From: Clostridia bacterium
Lineage (GTDB): Bacteria > Bacillota > Clostridia > Oscillospirales > CAG-272
DNA length: 7,129 bases
Reading direction: 5' to 3'
Assembly (NCBI GenBank): GCA_024404655.1
Contig: JAKSPR010000146.1
Span: forward strand, 1-7,129
In this document: positions 1-6,614 of the stretch, piece after piece
Position numbering within the stretch: the first letter of the stretch is position 1
Layout: every line of letters starts with the position of its first letter
Program-made: the position numbers and the translations under genes
Notes under the pieces: model-generated
Seen by the model: the letters and a program-made list of their open reading frames with translations, nothing else
What the model was told of the DNA's origin: nothing
The model's database searches: none

Positions 1-1748
1 TGGGCTCAAGCGAGGCCGAGGGCCGCTACAACGGGGAGCGTGTCTACGGCGGGCTCTATGCTGGCGGTAAACACGACAACAACGCCGACGGTGCCGCATA
101 CGAATACTCTCTTGGTCTGAACGGTCTCGGTGCCTGTGCGACCCAGTATTCTTCCGAATACATGCACGTCACCTCCTATAATAACGGCAAGGTCTACCAT
201 ATCGAATTTGCAAAAGGCGAACCTGCGACGGAGCTTTCCATCCGTGAACCCGATAAAAAGGAAAAAGGACGGACCGGTACCATCATCCGCTGGAAGCCGG
301 ACCTCGAAGTCTTTACCGATATCGCCGTCCCGAGAGAAAATCTGGAAACGACCCTGCGCAAGCAGTCCATTGTCAACGCCGGTACTTCTTTTGTATTCCG
401 CTGGGAAAAAGAGGATGGTACCTTTGACGAAACGGTCTATCTCTATGAAAACGGCATCATTGATTATGTCGGTGAACTTGCCGGCGGCGCTTCCCTGACG
501 CCTCCTGTTCTTTGGAATCTGGAGACCCGCGGCCGTGACCGTGAGGGCAAGCCCGAATACAAGCTGGAAGCGCATGTATCCTTCTGCTTCTCAAATTCGT
601 TCAATCTTCTTGAATATTATCACAATTCCAGTTTTCTGGAACACGGCGGTTCTCCCGATAAAGCGGTGCGTTCCGCATTCACTTTTGCCATTGACAAATA
701 TCTGAAAACCACCGGAAAATACAATAAAAATGAGGCAAAGATCACCTTTGCGGATATTGAAGACTGTCTGATTCTGGTCATCAACTCGTTCTCCACCATT
801 GCATCTTACGCAAACCAGACAAAGAAAGCGATTACCAATACTTTCATCGCCGAAGCGCTGACCGATTTCATGAAGCAGCAGCTGGAAATCTACTTTACGG
901 AAAACCCAATCGATGCGGACAAGATCTGCGGTCAGGTTCTCGTCAACAAGCGCTCCCGCGAGACTGCGGAAAATACCCGACTGAATCTGAAAAAGAAGCT
1001 GGGCGGCTCTATGGATATGACGAACCGCGTTGAAAAGTTCGTCTCCTGCCGCTCCAAGGAACCCGACAGACGGGAGCTTTATATCGTAGAGGGCGATTCC
1101 GCCTGCACATCCACAAAGCTCGGCCGTGACGCGGAATTTCAGGCGATCATGCCCGTCCGCGGCAAAACCCTGAACTGTCTGAAATGCTCCTATGACCGTA
1201 TCTTCAAAAGTGACATCATCTGCGACCTGATCCGTATCATCGGCTGCGGTGTGGAGCTGAAAACCAAACTGAAATCCGATATGGTGCCTTTTGATCCGGA
1301 AGCACTGCACTGGTCCAAGATCATTATCTGTACCGATGCCGATGAAGACGGATATCAGATCCGCACGCTGATTCTCACCATGTTTTACCGACTTCTGCCG
1401 TCTCTCATCAAGATGGGCAGGGTCTATATCGCAGAATCTCCCCTGTTTGAGATCATCAACAAGGACAAGAGTTATTTTGCCTACAATGAGGAAGAAAAGG
1501 AGCAGATTCTCGCTTCCCTCTCTGGCAAGAGCATCGTCCAGCGTTCCAAAGGTCTCGGCGAAAACGAACCTGATATGATGTGGCAGACGACCATGAATCC
1601 GGCAACCCGCCGTCTCATCCGTGTAGAGCCTGCAGACGAAGCGCAGACTATGCTGATCTTTGATACCCTGCTCGGTGAAGACCTCCCCGCGCGCAAGGAA
1701 TTCATTGCACTGCACGGGTTTGAGTACGTTCAGGACGCAGACCTCTGA
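1..1748 (+). CDS. parE: Type IIA DNA topoisomerase subunit B (ParE/GyrB family), 5'-truncated by the window edge
   Basis: ATPase and TOPRIM subunit of a type IIA topoisomerase. It would pair with the A subunit encoded next and use ATP to drive DNA strand passage in the cytoplasm. The frame is open from base 3, so the start and the first part of the GHKL ATPase fold, including the catalytic Glu and Mg-binding Asn, lie upstream. In order one sees the end of the ATP lid (AGGK, Lys at 69-71; GLNGLG around 114-131), the transducer loop QTK (816-824, Lys at 822-824), TOPRIM EGDSA (catalytic Glu at 1089-1091), PVRGKTLN, DADEDG (metal-binding Asp at 1335, 1341 and 1347) and the C-terminal QRSKGLGE block. 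Family-conserved GLHGVG and EGDSAGG read GLNGLG and EGDSACT here. The first in-frame ATG, at 162, lies inside the ATP-binding domain and is not the real start. ParE rather than GyrB is inferred from the partner, which lacks a GyrA box; the family call is near certain, the paralogue less so. Confidence 0.93.
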   Translation, partial: GSSEAEGRYNGERVYGGLYAGGKHDNNADGAAYEYSLGLNGLGACATQYSSEYMHVTSYNNGKVYHIEFAKGEPATELSIREPDKKEKGRTGTIIRWKPDLEVFTDIAVPRENLETTLRKQSIVNAGTSFVFRWEKEDGTFDETVYLYENGIIDYVGELAGGASLTPPVLWNLETRGRDREGKPEYKLEAHVSFCFSNSFNLLEYYHNSSFLEHGGSPDKAVRSAFTFAIDKYLKTTGKYNKNEAKITFADIEDCLILVINSFSTIASYANQTKKAITNTFIAEALTDFMKQQLEIYFTENPIDADKICGQVLVNKRSRETAENTRLNLKKKLGGSMDMTNRVEKFVSCRSKEPDRRELYIVEGDSACTSTKLGRDAEFQAIMPVRGKTLNCLKCSYDRIFKSDIICDLIRIIGCGVELKTKLKSDMVPFDPEALHWSKIIICTDADEDGYQIRTLILTMFYRLLPSLIKMGRVYIAESPLFEIINKDKSYFAYNEEEKEQILASLSGKSIVQRSKGLGENEPDMMWQTTMNPATRRLIRVEPADEAQTMLIFDTLLGEDLPARKEFIALHGFEYVQDADL

Positions 1749-1779
1749 GATAACATCAGCCGAAAGGATTTAATCAAAC

Positions 1780-4008
1780 ATGGCAAAGAAAAAGTCAAAT
1801 ACGCCGCTGCCTGAGGCTGCTGAGCGTGAACCTGTGATCACCCTCCAGCCGATCACAGAAACCATCGAAAAAAACTATATGCCCTATGTCATGACGGTCA
1901 TTATCTCCCGTGCGATTCCCGAGATTGACGGCTTCAAGCCATCTCACCGGAAGCTGCTTTACGCCATGTACGATATGGGACTTCTGAATAATGCACCCTA
2001 TACCAAATCCGCAACGGTCGTCGGTAAAGCAATGCATCTGAATCCCCATGGTGATGGTGCCATCTATGAAACGTTGGTTCGTCTGACCCGCGGTAATGAA
2101 GCGCTTCTGCATCCGTTCATTGATTCCAAGGGTTCTTTTGGTAAGGTATACAGCCGCGATATGGCTTATGCGGCTTCCCGTTATACTAATGTTCGTCTTG
2201 ACCCGATCTGCAATGAAATCTTCCGCGGCATTGAGAAAAATGCGGTGGATATGGTTCCTAACTACGACAATACGACGACGGAACCGGTGCTTCTGCCCAC
2301 ATCTTTCCCCAATGTTCTTGTTTCCCCGAATATCGGTATTGCTGTCGGTATGGCCAGCAACATCTGTTCCTTCAATCTTGCAGAGATCTGTGACGGTACA
2401 TCGGCTTTGCTTTCCGATCCTAAAATGGACCTCAATGCGTTCATGGACATCGTGAAAGCACCGGACTTCTCAACAGGCGCATCACACCTGTATACCCGGG
2501 CAGACCTGAAAGAACACTACCGCACCGGACGCGGCTCCTTCCGCCTGCGTGCAAGATACTCTTATGATAAAAAGGAGAACTGCATCGACATTCTGCAGAT
2601 CCCCTATTCTACCTCACTGGAAGCCATCATGAAGCGGCTCTCCGATCTTGTCAAGGAAGGCAAGCTGAAAGAGATCACCGATTTCCGTGATGAGATCGAC
2701 GTAAACGGCTTCAAGCTGACGATCGACCTTCGCCGCGGTACCAATCCTGAACTTCTCATGAAGAAGCTCTATAAGCTGACGCCTCTGGAAGATGAATTTG
2801 CCTGCAACTTCAACATTCTGATCGGCAATGCACCGCGTCAGATGGGCGTTATGGAAATTCTCGGTGAGTGGATCAAATTCCGGATCGGCTGTATCCGCAG
2901 AGAACTTACCTTTGATCTGGAAAAGAAGAAAGAAAAACTGCATCTGCTCCTGGGTCTGGGCAAGATCCTTCTGGATATCGACAAAGCCATTGCAATTGTA
3001 AGAGGGACAGAAAACGATAATGACGTTGTCCCGAACCTGATGAAAGGGTTCTCCATTGATAAAGTTCAGGCAGAATACATTGCTGATATCAAGCTGCGCA
3101 ATCTGAACCGAGAATACATCATCAACCGCATCAAGGAAATCGAAGATCTCCAGAAAGAGATTGCCGATCTGGAAGCAACGATTGCAAGTGATACGCGCAT
3201 CAAGAAAGTCATTGCAAAGCAGCTGAAAGAAGTCAAAACAAAGTACGGAAAGCCCCGTGTCACGCAGCTTGTCTACGATGAAGATATCGAGGAATACGAT
3301 GAGGAAGAACACATTGAAAACTTCCCTGTCAAGCTGATCTTCTCCCGTGAAGGTTACTTCAAGAAGATCACCATGGCCTCTCTGCGCGGCAATGACGAGC
3401 AGAAATTCAAGGACGGCGACAGTCTGCGTTCCGAAGAAGATTCCGAGAACATAAACGAGCTTCTGTTCTTCTCCGACAAAGCACAGGTCTATAAAGCGAA
3501 GGTCTCCGACTTTGAGCCTGCCAAGGCTTCGGTCCTCGGTGATTATGTTCCCGCAAAGCTGGGCTTTGACAGCGGTGAGCGCTGTATCGCCATGAAGAGC
3601 TTCCGGAATCTGGATGAGGACCGCGGCACCTTTGTATTCCTCTTTGAAAACGGCAAGGGCGTTCAGATTCCTGCTTCTGCTTATTCAACGAAATCCAACC
3701 GCCGTAAGCTGACCGGTGCCTATTCCGATGCGTCCCCCTGTGTCGGCATCTTCTATCTTGCAGACGGTGAAAACAAGGATATTCTGATGCTTTCCTCTGC
3801 AAACAAGGGCATTGTGTTCTCTTCTTCCCTCATTCCTGTCAAAACGACCCGTTCTTCTGCCGGTGTTGCTCTGATGACACTGAAAGCAGGCATGACCGTT
3901 ACTGCTGCGGAAACCGATTTTGCCGGGAAGCTCCCGGAGAATGTACGGCTGAAAAAGACCAAGCTGCCATCCGCCGGTACTTCGCTCCCCGATGATTTCA
4001 GTCTTTAA
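1780..4008 (+). CDS. parC: Type IIA DNA topoisomerase subunit A (clostridial ParC-type)
   Basis: DNA breakage-reunion subunit; with the preceding B subunit it should form an A2B2 decatenase/relaxase. At 742 residues it is complete. The winged-helix/tower core has R44, K53, H56, R57, the block NPHGDGAIYE (88-97) and catalytic Tyr135 in AASRYTNVRL. It is followed by GIAVGMASNI, a C-gate coiled coil (about 447-495), a very acidic linker (about 500-511) and a C-terminal domain of roughly 225 residues. That domain has degenerate beta-pinwheel blades such as REGYFKKITMASLRG and SANKGIVFSSSLIPVKTTRSS. No GyrA box (QRRGGKG) is present, which argues for topoisomerase IV-like activity rather than supercoiling. 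Relative to E. coli GyrA, His78 is Asn88, Ser83 is Gly93, Asp87 is Glu97 and Arg47 is Lys58. The ATG at 1780 is preceded by GAAAGGA (1762-1768), and MAKKK is, as I recall, the usual N-terminus of clostridial ParC. A 31-base gap to the B gene suggests an operon. Confidence 0.95.
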   Translation: MAKKKSNTPLPEAAEREPVITLQPITETIEKNYMPYVMTVIISRAIPEIDGFKPSHRKLLYAMYDMGLLNNAPYTKSATVVGKAMHLNPHGDGAIYETLVRLTRGNEALLHPFIDSKGSFGKVYSRDMAYAASRYTNVRLDPICNEIFRGIEKNAVDMVPNYDNTTTEPVLLPTSFPNVLVSPNIGIAVGMASNICSFNLAEICDGTSALLSDPKMDLNAFMDIVKAPDFSTGASHLYTRADLKEHYRTGRGSFRLRARYSYDKKENCIDILQIPYSTSLEAIMKRLSDLVKEGKLKEITDFRDEIDVNGFKLTIDLRRGTNPELLMKKLYKLTPLEDEFACNFNILIGNAPRQMGVMEILGEWIKFRIGCIRRELTFDLEKKKEKLHLLLGLGKILLDIDKAIAIVRGTENDNDVVPNLMKGFSIDKVQAEYIADIKLRNLNREYIINRIKEIEDLQKEIADLEATIASDTRIKKVIAKQLKEVKTKYGKPRVTQLVYDEDIEEYDEEEHIENFPVKLIFSREGYFKKITMASLRGNDEQKFKDGDSLRSEEDSENINELLFFSDKAQVYKAKVSDFEPAKASVLGDYVPAKLGFDSGERCIAMKSFRNLDEDRGTFVFLFENGKGVQIPASAYSTKSNRRKLTGAYSDASPCVGIFYLADGENKDILMLSSANKGIVFSSSLIPVKTTRSSAGVALMTLKAGMTVTAAETDFAGKLPENVRLKKTKLPSAGTSLPDDFSL

Positions 4009-4038
4009 TACCCACTTTACTCTCTATACGAAAAAGTC

Positions 4039-4045
4039 AAGGAGG
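4039..4045 (+). promoter_or_regulatory. Strong Shine-Dalgarno site of the small secreted protein
   Basis: AAGGAGG lies 8 bases before the ATG at 4054 and is the best ribosome-binding site in the window. The two topoisomerase/SpoIID starts at 1780 and 4694 use the weaker GAAAGGA at 11-base spacing. This suggests the small protein is translated more efficiently than its neighbours. Confidence 0.85.
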
Positions 4046-4053
4046 CAAATATC

Positions 4054-4614
4054 ATGAAAACCCGTACCCGTATCATTCTCTGTGCAATCGCACTTACCCT
4101 TACGCTGATCATCGGAGTCTTTGCTGCTGCAGCCGCAAATGAAACCGATTATCAGGGTTCTGATCTTCCTGTTTCCGAAAGCTATGTGATCCGTGTTCTG
4201 CGTGATCTGGAAGCAAGACTGAACGGAAAAATCGATACTGTGGCAAATGATCTTGCAAAGTACAAGGAAGAAAACAAGACTGCCGCTCCCGCGGAAAGCA
4301 AGCCTGCGGAGACCACTCCCGCTGCACCCGCAGAAGCGCCTGCAGTCTCTATGGATTATGAGGTACTCTGCTTAAAGAAGGGCCAGACCCTGACAGGTTC
4401 CTGCGAGCTGATCCTCCGTTCCGGCAAGGCTGAAGCCGTTTGCCCCGGTGCAAACGGTATCGCTGATCTGACGGTCGGCACGGATATTGCTGATAAAGCG
4501 GAGATTTCCCTCAACCATCTTCTGCTGATTCCCCGTGATGACGGACGCGGTCTCACCGTTCTTTCCGGCGAGGCTTATGTCATGGTCCGCGGAACCTATC
4601 ACATTGCAGACTGA
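4054..4614 (+). CDS. Small membrane-anchored or secreted protein of unknown function
   Basis: I do not recognise a named function. The 186 residues divide clearly. Residues 1-6 are basic (MKTRTR), 7-27 form a hydrophobic segment ending in an Ala run that could be a signal-peptidase site (around AAAAA-NE) or stay as an anchor, and 41-72 are a charged, probably coiled-coil helix (ESYVIRVLRDLEARLNGKI onward). Residues 77-98 are an Ala/Pro/Glu linker. Residues 101-186 form a compact, probably beta-rich domain with KKGQTL, ELILRSGKA, GANGIADLTVGTDI, NHLLLIPRDDGRG and AYVMVRGTYHI. From memory, this C-terminal pattern recurs in uncharacterised secreted proteins of Clostridia. Cys106, Cys117 and Cys130 lie in this domain. 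The start is fixed by a strong AAGGAGG at 4039-4045. It lies between the topoisomerase pair and a SpoIID/LytB enzyme, which suggests a cell-envelope role, but that is inference. Confidence 0.9.
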   Translation: MKTRTRIILCAIALTLTLIIGVFAAAAANETDYQGSDLPVSESYVIRVLRDLEARLNGKIDTVANDLAKYKEENKTAAPAESKPAETTPAAPAEAPAVSMDYEVLCLKKGQTLTGSCELILRSGKAEAVCPGANGIADLTVGTDIADKAEISLNHLLLIPRDDGRGLTVLSGEAYVMVRGTYHIAD

Positions 4615-4693
4615 TTTTTGTCTCTTTTTCCCTTCCGCGATCAAAGTGCTCTGTGATCTGCGATCCAAGCGTAAAGAAAGGATGAATCCATAA

Positions 4694-6604
4694 ATGAGCG
4701 AACCGAAGAAAAAGAAAACGTATGCAGAAAAACAGGAAACCCTGCGCAAGGTCTTCTGCCTTGTTATGGCGATCCTCATGCTTCTCGGTGTGCTTGCGGC
4801 TGTGATTCCCTACATCGGGATATCCGCTCACGCACTTGACACACCGGAACTCCAGCTGGACGAAGTTCCCGCGGATACTGCAGAAACCAAGGAGCCTCTC
4901 AAAGGGCTCCTTCTGCGTATCGGGCTGATGTTCGGCTCCGGCGTCACTCCCAGTTATGCGATTTCGGCACCGAACGGATTTGTTTTCGGTTCCGTCGACA
5001 ATGAAACCGACCTCTTCACGCCGTATTTTGAGGCCCCCGATGCCTCTGCTGTGATCTGTCAGGATGCCAATCTTGCCATTGACGAAAACAAAAATTACGC
5101 ACCCGGAAGCCGGAATGTTGTCATCGGCGGTTATCATCTGGAACTGAACGGCAGCTATCAAACCGCCGAAGAGATTCAGCATGCAGTCGGTGAGATCAAT
5201 GAAAAACTGACAAAGCAGGGGATCCGTTCTTCCCTGATCTATGCGTTCCCTGCCTATAAGAACGGGGAACTGGTTATCCGGATCGGTGACTTCGGTTCTA
5301 CGGAAAATGCGTCCAAGCAGATTCCGCTCCTTAAAACCGCGCTGAATATGGATATGACAGCGGTTGCACCCTCCTCCATCGGTCTGACGGTGTTATCTCC
5401 TGCCACCAACCTGATTTTGTTTGAGTATTCCGCAAAAAATGCAAAACTCGGTATGAGTGCAAGACCTTCTTCAAACGGTACGAAGAACGTCATTACGACT
5501 CCGGTCAAGAATACCTACGCGGGTGTATTTGTCCTTGATAAATATAATAACGGGATTTCCGTTTCCAATCTGCTGGAAATCGACGACTATGTAGCAGGGG
5601 TTCTTCCCTACGAGATCAACAACGGCTGGAGCTATGAAGCGCTGAAAGCTTTTGCTGTGATCATCCGTTCCTATGCCCTTGCAAATCTTGATAAGCATAA
5701 TTCCTATGGCTTTGATCTCTGCAACGGCACGGAATGTCAGGCCTATCTCGGTACCAAAAACATCAATGACGCAGTCCGGCGTGCTGTCAGCGAGACAAGC
5801 GGACTTGTCATTACATATCACGATGTGATTTGTCAGACCGTATATTCCGCGGTAACAGGCGGCTGTACTGTCGATATTGAGCAGATCTGGAACGGACGGT
5901 CCTATCCTTATCTGCGCGCTGTTGCTACTCCGTGGGAAGATTATGCGTCCCACACCTATGGTAAATGGACAACCACTGTTTCCGGTTATGAGCTCTATAC
6001 ATATCTTGTCGGAAAAGGCTACTCAGCGTTGAAAGGTTCTGTTGCGGATGTTAGAATTCTGGAACTTGCCAACAATTCCACTTACGTCTACCGGCTCGGC
6101 ATCACGGATATCTACGGAAACTCAATCACCCTGAAAGGAACGGATGTTATCCGCACGACCCTGGGACGCTATCTGAAAAGCGCTAACTTCACGGTCGGCC
6201 ACAACAATCTGATTCCGGTTCTCGATCGTCCTGCGGTGGTTCTGACTGCTGACGGTGAGAAAACGATCCCTGTTGAAGAAACAGACAAGAAAAAGACCAT
6301 TCAGGTCATGACCGCTGACGGTGTCAAGACCATTGACGCTGAAACAGGACTGGAAGTTCTGCAGGCAGACGGCACGACAAAGACCTTCGGCGAAGGCAAC
6401 TACGATCTGCCCGAAGAAGATCTGGAAGCGCTGAAGAAAGCCGGATCCAACTTTGTATTCTTCGGCAAGGGCTGGGGTCACGGCGGCGGTATCAGCCAGT
6501 GGGGTGCCAAGAATATGGCAGAATCCGGTGCATCCTGGGATGAGATCATCCATGCTTATTTCACCGATGTTGAAATCAAACCGATTTCCGATCTGAACAA
6601 GTGA
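4694..6604 (+). CDS. SpoIID/LytB-domain protein with SPOR-like domain
   Basis: Extracytoplasmic peptidoglycan-active protein; SpoIID enzymes are lytic transglycosylases that cut denuded glycan strands. The 636 residues comprise a Lys-rich cytoplasmic tail (1-18), a TM/signal segment (19-40) with a possible cleavage motif AHA at 45-47, and a region starting LRIGLMFGSG. A SPOR-like domain follows (about 147-217: YHLELNGSYQTAEE, then ELVIRIGDFGSTENA), and then the SpoIID/LytB domain (about 275-632). In that domain LPYEIN places the presumed catalytic Glu at 307, followed by YEALKAFAVIIRSYAL. DLCNGTECQAYLG carries Cys343 and Cys348 at the position where some homologues bind zinc. SAVTGGCT and GKGWGHGGGISQWGA (591-605) complete the family signature. 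It is much longer than classical sporulation SpoIID (about 340 residues), so it may be a vegetative or division paralogue. The RBS is GAAAGGA (4676-4682), 11 bases before the ATG. Residues 519-563 contain a repeat insert. Confidence 0.93.
   Translation: MSEPKKKKTYAEKQETLRKVFCLVMAILMLLGVLAAVIPYIGISAHALDTPELQLDEVPADTAETKEPLKGLLLRIGLMFGSGVTPSYAISAPNGFVFGSVDNETDLFTPYFEAPDASAVICQDANLAIDENKNYAPGSRNVVIGGYHLELNGSYQTAEEIQHAVGEINEKLTKQGIRSSLIYAFPAYKNGELVIRIGDFGSTENASKQIPLLKTALNMDMTAVAPSSIGLTVLSPATNLILFEYSAKNAKLGMSARPSSNGTKNVITTPVKNTYAGVFVLDKYNNGISVSNLLEIDDYVAGVLPYEINNGWSYEALKAFAVIIRSYALANLDKHNSYGFDLCNGTECQAYLGTKNINDAVRRAVSETSGLVITYHDVICQTVYSAVTGGCTVDIEQIWNGRSYPYLRAVATPWEDYASHTYGKWTTTVSGYELYTYLVGKGYSALKGSVADVRILELANNSTYVYRLGITDIYGNSITLKGTDVIRTTLGRYLKSANFTVGHNNLIPVLDRPAVVLTADGEKTIPVEETDKKKTIQVMTADGVKTIDAETGLEVLQADGTTKTFGEGNYDLPEEDLEALKKAGSNFVFFGKGWGHGGGISQWGAKNMAESGASWDEIIHAYFTDVEIKPISDLNK
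4889..4912 (+). repeat. Perfect 8-bp inverted repeat inside the SpoIID gene
   Basis: AAGGAGCC (4889-4896) and GGCTCCTT (4905-4912) are exact reverse complements separated by 8 bases, so the mRNA can form a GC-rich hairpin. It lies just after the TM segment, at codons 66-73. Only two T residues follow in the stem and there is no U tract, so it is not a standard intrinsic terminator. It encodes KEPLKGLLL and may be fortuitous. Confidence 0.5.
6248..6385 (+). repeat. Degenerate tandem peptide repeat (ADGxKT type) within the SpoIID domain
   Basis: Three related units are visible in translation: TADGEKTIPVEET, TADGVKTIDAETG and QADGTTKTF. The ADG codons start at 6248, 6314 and 6365 (residues 519, 541 and 558), giving spacings of 22 and 17 residues. 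The DNA also matches in the first two units (GCTGACGGTG). The block lies between the body of the SpoIID/LytB domain and its terminal GHGGGISQWGA motif, so it reads as a surface insertion, perhaps beta-hairpin repeats. Confidence 0.6.
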
Positions 6605-6606
6605 GG
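6603..6606 (+). promoter_or_regulatory. Shine-Dalgarno site overlapping the SpoIID stop codon; fixes the GTG start at 6615
   Basis: GAGG overlaps the TGA stop (6602-6604) of the upstream gene and sits 8 bases before GTG 6615. Ribosomes finishing the SpoIID gene would be placed at the start of the regulator, consistent with translational coupling. Confidence 0.65.
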
Positions 6607-6614
6607 CTTTTTCT

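Noticed and set aside
162..164. ATG at 162 as the start of the B subunit
   Set aside because: The same frame is open to the window edge, and upstream codons encode the conserved ATP lid (AGGK, GLNGLG), so the real start lies outside the window.
591..1715. Long minus-strand open frame (374 codons) opposite the topoisomerase B gene
   Set aside because: It lies wholly opposite clearly conserved coding sequence with all TOPRIM motifs, its product resembles no family I know, and similar antisense frames occur opposite the other genes. It is a codon-usage shadow.
2614..3312. Minus-strand open frame (232 codons) opposite the topoisomerase A gene
   Set aside because: The Phe/Leu-rich product is what reverse reading of Lys/Glu-rich coiled-coil codons gives. 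There is no convincing start context and the plus strand is conserved.
4636..4666. Possible terminator or operator in the 79-base gap before the SpoIID gene (GATCA/TGATC and repeated GCGATC)
   Set aside because: The stem is only 5 bp with a 10-base loop and no U tract follows it. It is too weak to call.
4682..4693. Three-codon minicistron ATG-AAT-CCA-TAA immediately before the SpoIID start
   Set aside because: The AAAGG lies directly against this ATG, too close for initiation, while it is acceptably placed for ATG 4694. It is probably fortuitous.
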